A DNA stretch of 64,000 nucleotides from an uncultured Kordiimonas sp. (lineage in GTDB: Bacteria > Pseudomonadota > Alphaproteobacteria > Sphingomonadales > Kordiimonadaceae), in the NCBI GenBank assembly GCA_947500295.1, contig CANMRM010000003.1, positions 186,001-250,000 on the forward strand, read 5' to 3'. Every line of letters begins with the position of its first letter. Position 1 is the stretch's first letter. The position numbers were made by a program, and so were the translations under genes. This document shows, one piece after another, positions 43,609-51,082 of the stretch. The notes under the pieces were generated by a model. That model saw only the letters and a list, made by a program, of their open reading frames with translations. It made no database searches and was not told the DNA's origin.

Positions 43609-45006
43609 CTAGAAAATGAAGTCACTCGCGTCCAGGGTATCGGTTATGCCGTCCAGCATGACACTGCCGTCAGTCCAGGCGACCGTTGTGCTGCCAGCGC
43701 TCTGCGTGATTGTCAGGTCAGAGAAACTGAGGCCTAGAGCTGACAGATCAAGCAGGTCCTCGTTGGCGTCGTAACCGCGGATTGTGTTGCTGCCGGCGTT
43801 TGCTCCGAACACGAACGTATCTGCCCCCGTTCCGCCGTTCATGACGTCATCTCCGGTCCCGCCGGTAAGGACATCATTGCCTGAGCCGCCGAACAAAGTA
43901 TCGTTGCCGTCATCGCCGTCGATACTGTCGTTACCTGCGCCGCCGAAGATTGTGTCGGCTCCTGTACCACCGCTCACATCGTCATTGTCGCCACCAGCGA
44001 ACAACAGGTCATTGCCTTCGCCGCCGTTAACATCGTCGTTTCCTGCACCGCCAAAGACAGTGTCCGAACCCTTGCCCGCATTAACGACTTCGTCGCCAGT
44101 TTTACCTGAAAAGACCACGTCGTCGCCGTCCTGAGCATTGATGGTGTCATCACCGTCACCGCCGCCGATAACATCTGAGCTGCCACCGCCAACAACAAAG
44201 TCGTTGCCGTCACCTGCCCATATTGCGTCGCCGTCGTCATTGCTGTCGTTACCAAATGTATCATCCGCATCGACTTCGCCGTCGCCATCATCGGACCAGG
44301 TTGAGGCAACAATCCGGTCATCGCCGTCACCGCCAAACAGGGTGTCCGCGCCGTCACCGTTGCCTTCGCTGTCGCCACCGATCAGGACATCGTTGCCTTT
44401 GCCCCCAGCGACAACATCATTGCCTTTGCCGCCTGTTATAAAGTCATTTCCCTCATCGTCACTGCCAGCCCAGATCACATCGTCATCGTCGCCGCCGTCG
44501 ATTGTATCATCACCGTCACCACCGATCAGAATGTCTGCGCCGTCACCACCGTTGATGTCGTCGTTGTCTTTGCTGCCGCGTACGACATCATCTTCGTTCT
44601 TTAGTTCTTCGATAAGGTCTCTGATATCTTCGGCGAGCTCTTCCAGCTCTTCTTCATCAAGGCCGCCGGCAGCGCCAGATTCGACTGCGCTGATCAGGGC
44701 TTCAGCCTGCGCGGTAACGTCTTCAGCGGTTGCTTCGTCGTCCTCGCCGTCTTCGCCGTCTTCGTCGTCCTCGCCGTCTTCGTCGTCCTCGCCGTCTTCG
44801 TCCTCTTCGTCGTCCTCGCCGTCTTCGTCGTCTTCGTCCTCTTCAGTTTCCATCAGAATCTCTTCGACTTCCTCGATGGCTTCCTGGATATCTTCCAGTT
44901 CTTCAGACGTTGTGTCGTCATCGATCAAACCAAGCAGCTCGTTGAGCAGAGCAACAAGGTCTTCGCTTGTGGTTGCTGCGGCGTTGGGGGTTTCACTATT
45001 AGACAT
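43609..45006 (-). CDS. Acidic RTX protein, 465 aa
   Basis: Predicted type-I-secreted calcium-binding protein. The first 140 residues are strongly acidic and helical, with a Glu/Asp-run region (about 55-92) that is nearly all D, E and G, followed by a coiled helix to about 145. From about 148 to 400 it has RTX GGxGxDxUx rows, interrupted by an acidic loop (about 208-245, STWSDDGDGEVDADD), and it ends in a beta-type secretion tail with ITDTLDASDFIF. AAGGA precedes the ATG. The upstream promoter matches those of the neighbouring sigma factor and subtilase. No exporter gene adjacent. Function is likely surface, but not shown. Confidence 0.9.
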   Translation of the reverse strand: MSNSETPNAAATTSEDLVALLNELLGLIDDDTTSEELEDIQEAIEEVEEILMETEEDEDDEDGEDDEEDEDGEDDEDGEDDEDGEDGEDDEATAEDVTAQAEALISAVESGAAGGLDEEELEELAEDIRDLIEELKNEDDVVRGSKDNDDINGGDGADILIGGDGDDTIDGGDDDDVIWAGSDDEGNDFITGGKGNDVVAGGKGNDVLIGGDSEGNGDGADTLFGGDGDDRIVASTWSDDGDGEVDADDTFGNDSNDDGDAIWAGDGNDFVVGGGSSDVIGGGDGDDTINAQDGDDVVFSGKTGDEVVNAGKGSDTVFGGAGNDDVNGGEGNDLLFAGGDNDDVSGGTGADTIFGGAGNDSIDGDDGNDTLFGGSGNDVLTGGTGDDVMNGGTGADTFVFGANAGSNTIRGYDANEDLLDLSALGLSFSDLTITQSAGSTTVAWTDGSVMLDGITDTLDASDFIF

Positions 45007-45092
45007 TGGTATCGTTCCTTCTTTGGTGGTCCATCATCTTCTGGCCGTTCAATGCCGCCCACACGTCCGCAGGCGCCTGTTGTCACCCCGCT

Positions 45093-45118
45093 AACGGACA
45101 GCGCCTGAAAATTATTCC
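45093..45118 (-). promoter_or_regulatory. Candidate ECF promoter of the acidic RTX gene
   Basis: GGAAT (45118-45114, minus) and CGTT (45096-45093) are separated by exactly 17 bases, matching the same elements before the ECF sigma operon and the subtilase operon. The predicted transcription start lies about 80 bases before the ATG. Confidence 0.6.
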
Positions 45119-45177
45119 CAGTGTTTCATTTTTTTGTCGTGAGAGCCGGATCAGTGGTCCAATGGATGAAGAAGGCA

Positions 45178-45203
45178 CAAAAAAAACCGGCCAAGGCCGG
45201 CTG
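45178..45203 (-). terminator. Strong terminator after the anti-sigma gene
   Basis: On the minus strand CCGGCC-TT-GGCCGG is followed by eight Ts (45186-45179). It ends the ECF sigma/anti-sigma operon. Confidence 0.9.
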
Positions 45204-45249
45204 TTGAGAAACTGTATAAACTGTTGCGGAGTAGCGCGCGCACTCAACG

Positions 45250-46059
45250 TCAGTCAGGCTGCCAGCCTTTGCTGATCAAAAGGCCTTCATCAGCACTGCT
45301 GAGAGCATCATCTTTCATCAATGAAACGATGGTCTGGTCAATCAGTGCGCTCCCGGCGGAGCCTGCTGGAATGAATTCTGTTCCGCTCGCCGGGGCAGGG
45401 CCTGAACTGGCAACCGTTGCTTTGACAAGCCAGTTATTGCCCGTTCGGCAGGCAATGCTGCGGCTATGACTTGAGGCCATAGATACCTGCAGTTCTCGGC
45501 AATATTCACCGTCTGTGGATTCGAACGACATCAAGGCCGTGGCGCTTCCGGCACTGCTTTCAAGATTTACCCTTTGAAGACTGGGTGTTGTCTCCAGCAC
45601 ATCATACAAAGGGCTAGCGGGATTGATGAGCCCCGCGATTTGAAGAGTTGCGATTTCGCCGCCAGACCTTTCTGTACCGCCAAACTGCCAACCGGTGCCA
45701 ACACCGATTAACAGGGCCACGGAAGCAGCGACTGCATGCCCCCATGACAGGGACTCTGTCACAGAAACCCAGCGACTGCGCGGCGTCAGCTCAACCACAT
45801 TGTTGTTGCCCTCGGTTTCCTGCTGAGCACTGGTCTGTTCATTGTTGAACTGTTTGATGAGATCAAGAGTGTCCGTTCTGATCGGTTTTTCGTCGGCAGC
45901 TGCAAACTGGCGCGAAAGCCACGCATCGGAAGCACGCAAGGTTTCCAGTCGCGCTGCCAGTGTCTGGTCGGTCGCGACCTCGTCGGTAATCCGGTCCATC
46001 TCCTCCGACGACAGCTCGCCGTCCAGGTAGGCTGACAATTTTTCGTCTGTTAGGGTCAT
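45250..46059 (-). CDS. Membrane anti-sigma factor
   Basis: 269 residues. The N terminus carries the anti-sigma zinc-finger-like region (DEKLSAYLDGELSSEEMDRI), but without the HxxxCxxC motif, so it is the non-zinc type of anti-sigma domain. Single membrane helix at about 108-126 (HAVAASVALLIGVGTGW). The C-terminal 140 residues are predicted periplasmic with a Cys pair and should sense the envelope signal. It overlaps the sigma gene by an ATGA junction and is transcribed leftwards with it. It presumably holds the sigma factor at the membrane until a signal arrives; regulated proteolysis is the usual release. Confidence 0.9.
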   Translation of the reverse strand: MTLTDEKLSAYLDGELSSEEMDRITDEVATDQTLAARLETLRASDAWLSRQFAAADEKPIRTDTLDLIKQFNNEQTSAQQETEGNNNVVELTPRSRWVSVTESLSWGHAVAASVALLIGVGTGWQFGGTERSGGEIATLQIAGLINPASPLYDVLETTPSLQRVNLESSAGSATALMSFESTDGEYCRELQVSMASSHSRSIACRTGNNWLVKATVASSGPAPASGTEFIPAGSAGSALIDQTIVSLMKDDALSSADEGLLISKGWQPD

Positions 46060-46598
46060 GTCGAAAAATTCCCGTCGCTGTCAGGTGAAGGTATTAGTCC
46101 GCTGAGTTTGGCGCGGGCTCTGGCCAGCCGGCTCATAACGGTGCCAATGGGCACATCCAGCCGTTCCGACACTTCTTTATAAGAATATCCTTCAATCACA
46201 ACCAATACCAAAATTTCTCTATGGTCTTCCTGGAGCGCTTGTAGCGCCTCGTTTAATTCCTTCAGCCTGATCCGGTTCTGGGCGTGCTGCTCGCCGTCTG
46301 CCCAGGGTTCGTTTTTCATCTCATGCGGGTCAACGGCTGGTCCTCGAACCTTTCGATGGCGCCATTCATCGAACCACAGGTTTTTGCATATTCTGAACAT
46401 CCATCTGTCCAGGTCGGTACCCTCGGTGAACTGGTCCGCTTTAGACAGAGCTTTTTCGACGGTGGAATGCAGCAAGTCCTCTGCGTCCGGCAGTGAGCCG
46501 GTCAGCGACAGCGCATATCGGCGCAGCCGCGGTAATAAGGTCACGAGTTCATCACGCCACGCTTGTGTTGCGACAGGACTGCGCATGTTTGCCGTCAT
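46056..46598 (-). CDS. ECF RNA polymerase sigma factor
   Basis: 180 residues. Region 2: DELVTLLPRLRRYALSLTGSLPDAEDLLHSTVEKALSKA, then DLDRWMFRICKNLWFDEWR. Region 4: QALQEDHREILVLVVIEGYSYKEVSERLDVPIGTVMSRLARARAKL. It is followed by an overlapping membrane anti-sigma factor. ATG at 46598 lies only about seven bases from the end of the predicted promoter (46605), so the mRNA would be almost leaderless; ATG at 46586 is an alternative. GGGAG directly abuts the first ATG. Predicted to recognise GGAAT-N17-CGTT, present before its own operon, the subtilase operon and the acidic RTX gene. Confidence 0.93.
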   Translation of the reverse strand: MTANMRSPVATQAWRDELVTLLPRLRRYALSLTGSLPDAEDLLHSTVEKALSKADQFTEGTDLDRWMFRICKNLWFDEWRHRKVRGPAVDPHEMKNEPWADGEQHAQNRIRLKELNEALQALQEDHREILVLVVIEGYSYKEVSERLDVPIGTVMSRLARARAKLSGLIPSPDSDGNFST

Positions 46599-46604
46599 CT
46601 CCCA

Positions 46605-46630
46605 AACGTTCGGGGTGTCGAATTTATTCC
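46605..46630 (-). promoter_or_regulatory. Candidate autoregulatory ECF promoter (sigma operon)
   Basis: GGAAT (46630-46626, minus) with CGTT (46608-46605) at 17-base spacing. The -35 element is preceded by a T tract as before the subtilase gene, and GGAATAAA is shared by both. It lies immediately before the sigma gene. Confidence 0.65.
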
Positions 46631-46783
46631 GAAAAAACTGCCCGCTTAAGTCTGCTGCGGTGGCCCCGCTATCTATTGAACAGATATTTTGCCCTGACAT
46701 CAATATGTTAAGTATTCGTTATATTTGTTTTTGTTACGCTGCCGTGATTTTTTCCCGATTCTATTGGGCGTGTCGTTTTTTCC

Positions 46784-46809
46784 GGAATAAAGTGAGACTA
46801 TAGGTCGTT
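46784..46809 (+). promoter_or_regulatory. Candidate ECF promoter (subtilase/outer-membrane operon)
   Basis: GGAAT (46784-46788) and CGTT (46806-46809) are separated by 17 bases. The element GTTTTTTCCGGAATAAA nearly repeats the sequence in front of the sigma operon (GTTTTTTCGGAATAAA), which supports control by the same sigma factor. Confidence 0.65.
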
Positions 46810-46873
46810 GAGCAGGTGACGCGCCTTTGTGCTCCTTTGGAGCGAGACTTGGGGACCACTAGATGCGACATGG

Positions 46874-48931
46874 ATGATTATGCCTGTTACTCCAGATAAA
46901 ATTGATCCCAGGCTGCGCCTGATCGCGAGCGCCGGCGTCGTAGGCTTGCTGGTGGCTGTCGCAGATCCGGTACCTGTCCATGCGTTCCGTCTACGGCACA
47001 GTGGCGACATTCTTGAAAGTGCCGAAGTATATCATGTAGGGCATCTTGCCGCTGTCGCTAAGCAGCCCGAAGACGAGACCGAAGACGAAGCCGAGGAAGA
47101 AGCCGAGGAAGAAGCCGAGGAAGAAGCCGAGGAAGAAGCCGAGGAAGAAGCTGAGGAAGAGGCAGAAGCAGAAGCCGAGGAGGAAGCGGAAGCAGAGGCT
47201 GAGGAAGAAGCGGAAGCAGAGGCTGAGGAAGAAGCGGAAGCAGAAGCTGAGGAAGAGGCAGAAGCGGAGGCTGAGGAAGAAGCGGAAGCAGAGGCTGAGG
47301 AAGAAGCGGAAGCAGAGGCTGAGGAAGAAGCGGAAGCAGAGGCTGAGGAGGAAGCGGAAGCAGAGGCTGAGGAAGAAGCAGAAGCGGAAGCCGAGGAAGA
47401 GGCGGAAGCAGAGGCCGAGGAAGAAGCAGAAGCGGAAGCCGAGGACGAAGCGGAACGAGAAGCTGAGGAGGAAGCGGAAGACGCCTACGATGATGAGCTT
47501 GATGACGTTGAAGACGACATTGAGGAAGATTTTGAGGATGATGCCGAAGACGAAGCAGATGAAGAAATCGAAGATGATGCTGACGAAGAGATTGAGGACT
47601 TGGATGATGATCTCGCAGAAGATGCTTCGGACGCTGAATTTGAAGACAGCTTGAGCCGCGACGAAGATCGTGAGTTTGATGCTGACGAGAGCGAGGACGA
47701 CGACCGGGAAGATGACGATGAGTTGGGCGACGATGTGCGTGCTGGCCGCGGAGCAACACCTGCGACAGAGCGAGAGCTTGAGCGCGCCGTCAACAGGGAA
47801 CGCCTTTCGCGTCTGCAGCTCATTCAAGAGCGTGACTATATTGAAGCCATCGATGAAATTGGCGACGTAATAATTCCGGATGAAATCCTGATTCTGGTCG
47901 ACGTGGAAGACGAAATTGAACTGGAACCCGAAACCTATATTGATGAAGACCGCGTCTATCTCGCCGGGCTCGATATGGTCCTTGTGCGCGCCCGCGTCGG
48001 CGACCCGGGTACCCTGACAGAGCAGTTGCGTGACCTGGACAACCGGCTGGTATCGGGTGTGGCAGATGTCAATCATGTGTTTAGGCCCGAGCAACAACAG
48101 TTGCCGGAGGAGCCGATTGCCCAGACGCCGGCAAGCCTGGCCGCAGACCTCGGCGTAGCAGGTGCGTTCTCCGCAAAAGAGGTTCGCCTCGGCCTCATTG
48201 ACACAGGGCTCGATAATGAGCATGCCGCGCTGTCCGGCCGCACTATCCATACAGCGGACTTTGCCGGATTTGATGAAAAACGCCCACTTGCCCACGGGAC
48301 CGCTGTCGCCTCCATTCTTGTCGGGAGGGACGGCAACGGGTTTTCCGGGCTTGCGCCTGATGCGGTGTTGTTTGCTGCTAGCGTTTTTGTTGAACCAGAA
48401 CCGGGCAGGCAGGTGGCAACAACACAAAGTTTGATTTTGGCAATCGACTGGATGGTTCGCCAGGAGGTGCCGGTTGTAAACATGAGCCTGAGTGGCCCGG
48501 CGAACGATTTGCTTGAGCTTGCGATCTCACGCGCAGCCAGTCGCGGCAGTTATATTGTGGCGGCGGTTGGCAACGCCGGACCGGCGGCCAAACCACTTTT
48601 CCCGGCCGCCTATGACACGGTTGTAGCGGTTACAGCGGTGGACAACCGCTCTCGCGTGTTTTTACGCGCAAACCGCGGAAGCCATGTTGATTTTTCAGCG
48701 CCTGGTGTAGATGTGCCAGCAGCCCGGGCCGGCGGCGGCTACGGCGCCAAAACAGGCACCTCCATCGCCGCGCCGTTTGTCACGGCCATCCTTGCACACA
48801 TGCAGGATGACGCTGGCGTGCCGATGCAGGAAACGCTGGCGAGGTTGCGCGCCCAGGCACAGGACCTTGGGGCGCCAGGATTTGATGAAACCTATGGCTA
48901 CGGCCTCATCAGGGTTTCCAGGCAAGAATAG
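46874..48931 (+). CDS. Exported subtilisin-like (S8) serine protease with acidic Glu/Ala repeat
   Basis: 685 residues. A Sec signal-like segment (RLIASAGVVGLLVAVADPVPVHA) is followed by about 130 residues of EAEEEAEA-type repeat, then a further acidic Asp/Glu stretch, a helical linker (residues 310-430) and the S8 catalytic domain. Catalytic residues are D443 (LIDTGLD), H474 (AHGTAVASI), N567 in GNAG and S630 (GTSIAAPF). The acidic region is about one third of the protein. ATG at 46874 (46880 also possible) with GGA before it. Likely exported and active at the surface, processing or releasing a substrate such as the RTX protein next door, which is an inference. Operon with the barrel gene 12 bp downstream. 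Confidence 0.92.
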   Translation: MIMPVTPDKIDPRLRLIASAGVVGLLVAVADPVPVHAFRLRHSGDILESAEVYHVGHLAAVAKQPEDETEDEAEEEAEEEAEEEAEEEAEEEAEEEAEAEAEEEAEAEAEEEAEAEAEEEAEAEAEEEAEAEAEEEAEAEAEEEAEAEAEEEAEAEAEEEAEAEAEEEAEAEAEEEAEAEAEEEAEAEAEDEAEREAEEEAEDAYDDELDDVEDDIEEDFEDDAEDEADEEIEDDADEEIEDLDDDLAEDASDAEFEDSLSRDEDREFDADESEDDDREDDDELGDDVRAGRGATPATERELERAVNRERLSRLQLIQERDYIEAIDEIGDVIIPDEILILVDVEDEIELEPETYIDEDRVYLAGLDMVLVRARVGDPGTLTEQLRDLDNRLVSGVADVNHVFRPEQQQLPEEPIAQTPASLAADLGVAGAFSAKEVRLGLIDTGLDNEHAALSGRTIHTADFAGFDEKRPLAHGTAVASILVGRDGNGFSGLAPDAVLFAASVFVEPEPGRQVATTQSLILAIDWMVRQEVPVVNMSLSGPANDLLELAISRAASRGSYIVAAVGNAGPAAKPLFPAAYDTVVAVTAVDNRSRVFLRANRGSHVDFSAPGVDVPAARAGGGYGAKTGTSIAAPFVTAILAHMQDDAGVPMQETLARLRAQAQDLGAPGFDETYGYGLIRVSRQE
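47073..47460 (+). repeat. Glu/Ala repeat tract in the subtilase gene
   Basis: In-frame tandem array, first 12-bp units (EAEE, GCCGAGGAAGAA type) and then about a dozen 24-bp units (EAEEEAEA, e.g. GAGGCTGAGGAAGAAGCGGA). Units differ by silent third-base changes, so both slippage and drift are visible. Likely variable in length between strains. Confidence 0.9.
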
Positions 48932-48943
48932 GGGGATCTGGCC

Positions 48944-49921
48944 ATGAAACACACATATAAGAATGGCTGCCGCGGCAGCAAGAAATGGATGACTGTCCTG
49001 ATGGTGGCTGGCCTGTTGCTTCCTGCCGCTGCGGGTCGGGCACAGGAAGAGGAGGCAAGTCCTGCTGACCCGGGCCCCGAAGAACTGCCCCTGTCACTTT
49101 ATGTTGAGGTTGGCGGCGAGTACGACAACAACATCACCATCGACGACACGGACAACAATTCCGCCCAGGGTGATGCCAAGTTGCGGTTCCGGGCCCGTGT
49201 CGGTCTTGATGTTTATGACCAGAACGACACCAGCCTCACGGCGCGCTACAGTTTTTTCCAGAGCCTGCATGAAGACCTGACAGACTTTGACCTGCAGATT
49301 CACGGCTTTTCAGTACGCGGCAAAACCAAAGTCGGGCGGGCCAACTTGGGCACCACCTACAGGTACGACAATATCTCACTTGCGGGCTCCAAATTTCAGG
49401 ATGTGCACACCATTCGCCCGGATATCGGCCTTTTGATTGCCCGGAAAACCTACCTGACCGCCTTCTATGAATTCAGGACCCAGAGCTTTGATGACCCCTT
49501 GCTTCAGGAACGGAACGCGGACAGGCACAGTTTGTCGAGCAAGGTGTATTTTCTGTTGGGGAGCGGGCGCAATATCACGGCGGGTTACACGGTTTCCCGC
49601 CACAACGCCCAAAATGACGCCTTCACATTCTGGGGCCACACAGCCGATACCAGCCTGAAGCTGCCGCTCGACAGCACGGACCGGCCCAATGTTTTCCGCC
49701 TGCGGTACCGGTACCGGCAGCGGGATTTTTCGGCGGTCACACCGTCAATTGGTGCCGTGCGCAAGGACAAACGGCATACGGTGCGGGCCATATTTGAGGT
49801 GCCGCTCGGCAAGTCACTGGAAGCACGCGCTGAGTACCGCTACGTCCATGCCGACTCGAATTTGCCGGTTGTGGATTTCGAAAGCCATACCGTGCGCGGG
49901 TCTATCGGCTGGACCTTCTAG
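48944..49921 (+). CDS. Outer-membrane beta-barrel protein, SLAM-like
   Basis: 325 residues. Signal peptide (MTVLMVAGLLLPAAAGRAQ), a short acidic/Pro linker, then an alternating amphipathic strand pattern up to a terminal aromatic (GSIGWTF), which indicates a beta barrel of about 14 strands. DNNITIDDTDNN, SLHEDLTDFDLQ and the arrangement of basic girdle strands resemble the barrel domain of surface lipoprotein assembly modifiers (SLAM/DUF560). It lies 12 bp after the subtilase and shares its promoter, so barrel and protease are co-expressed. Role: possible surface display or secretion of protease or lipoprotein. Family call is moderately sure. Confidence 0.75.
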   Translation: MKHTYKNGCRGSKKWMTVLMVAGLLLPAAAGRAQEEEASPADPGPEELPLSLYVEVGGEYDNNITIDDTDNNSAQGDAKLRFRARVGLDVYDQNDTSLTARYSFFQSLHEDLTDFDLQIHGFSVRGKTKVGRANLGTTYRYDNISLAGSKFQDVHTIRPDIGLLIARKTYLTAFYEFRTQSFDDPLLQERNADRHSLSSKVYFLLGSGRNITAGYTVSRHNAQNDAFTFWGHTADTSLKLPLDSTDRPNVFRLRYRYRQRDFSAVTPSIGAVRKDKRHTVRAIFEVPLGKSLEARAEYRYVHADSNLPVVDFESHTVRGSIGWTF

Positions 49922-50555
49922 GCCGATAGATATCACATTGTTATTGTTGGATAGTTTATAAAAATTGGAAGATGTTCCCGCCTGAGCGGTGTGCCTGAAA
50001 TCCTGCCACAACTTAAAAGCGTTATATAATCTAAAGTAATCTTTTGCGAGTATTTTAGATAAATTATACACGTATTAAGTGTTGCTTAACTTTTGCTGCC
50101 CTAAAGTTTTCCTACTTTGTTGCACGATTGGATTTGGTGCACGATTGGGGGTCGACCTACTTCATTCCTTGTTGAACAGGTTGACATAAAATAGCCGGCA
50201 AAAGCCGGCAACTTATGGCGGCGTGCTGTGGTTGTAACGCCGTTCGCGACCAAACAGGAAATGGAATGTCCGGCGCGCCATCTGGAAATACTCAAACCTC
50301 CAGCAAAGTTCCTGAAGCGAACGAGCAAGCGCCTGTAAAACAAAAAATTCACCTCGCCGCCGCCATAGCCAAACCTATCCCACCAAATCTATTCGCTGCA
50401 AACGGCCTGCCTCGGCACCGGGCTGGTTCGCACTTCCTAAAAAAAAGCCCGCCCGGATTTCCGTTCCACAAACGGAGATGGTCGCCAGAAATATACTAGA
50501 CTTTACAACAACCGGGTGCCCCGCCTGGGCATCCAAAGCACGAAACTGGGGAACA
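49922..50555. other. Non-coding region upstream of the PAS/chemoreceptor pair
   Basis: 634 bp with no convincing gene. It holds an 11-bp direct repeat TGCACGATTGG (50121-50131 and 50138-50148), spaced 17 bp, which could be a regulator site, and a hairpin GCCGGC-AAAA-GCCGGC (50194-50209). The left third is AT rich. Confidence 0.4.
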
Positions 50556-51080
50556 ATGATGAAAATACAGCCGACAGACGAAGAAATCCGATTTTCAAAA
50601 AATGAAATTATCGTCTCGAAGACCGATCTGAAGGGGCGCATTGAATATGTGAATGATGTGTTTTGCCGTGTGTCCGAGATGTCGACGGCGGAGGTTGTCG
50701 GCCAACCGCACAGCATCATCCGCCATCCGGACATGCCGCGCACCGTTTTTCAGCTTTTGTGGGACACAATCCAGAAAGGTGAAGAGATTTTCGCCTATGT
50801 CAAAAACATGTCAGCCACCGGGAAATACTATTGGGTCATCGCCCATGTCACCCCGACGCGAGACCAGTATGGCGAAATCACCGGTTTTCACTCCAACCGC
50901 CGCGTGCCCAGCCAGCGGGGCCTCGACGACATTGAGCCCCTTTATAAGGAGCTCAGGAAAATGGAAGGCGCGGAAGGCAACCGCAAGGACGGCCTGGCAA
51001 ATGCCAGCCGCTATCTTCAGGACAAGTTTGCAAAGCTCGGCAAAACATATGAGCAGTTCATCTGGTCGACGGGAGAATAA
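50556..51080 (+). CDS. Single PAS-domain protein, Aer-like sensor half
   Basis: 174 residues. PAS domain at about 15-125 with [19 protein letters not shown], the [26 protein letters not shown] segment and [11 protein letters not shown]: this matches the Aer/aerotaxis-type PAS that binds FAD. C-terminal helices (residues 130-174) have no further domain and no membrane segment. The gene is two bases before the next chemoreceptor, so it is in an operon with the missing output module. ATG at 50556 has GGGG before it. Ligand FAD is inferred from family resemblance. Confidence 0.88.
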   Translation: MMKIQPTDEEIRFSKNEIIVSKTDLKGRIEYVNDVFCRVSEMSTAEVVGQPHSIIRHPDMPRTVFQLLWDTIQKGEEIFAYVKNMSATGKYYWVIAHVTPTRDQYGEITGFHSNRRVPSQRGLDDIEPLYKELRKMEGAEGNRKDGLANASRYLQDKFAKLGKTYEQFIWSTGE

Positions 51081-51082
51081 TC

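Noticed and set aside
43784-45094. Plus-strand frames opposite the acidic RTX gene
   Set aside because: Mirror of RTX codons, rich in Pro and Ser; no real gene features.
46991-48427. Long minus-strand reading frame opposite the subtilase gene
   Set aside because: It exists because the Glu/Ala codons have no stop in the complementary frames; its product is a meaningless Leu/Phe/Cys repeat.
50215-50499. 94-codon frame before the PAS gene
   Set aside because: No good ribosome site and an irregular amino-acid composition; the true start of the PAS gene is clear.
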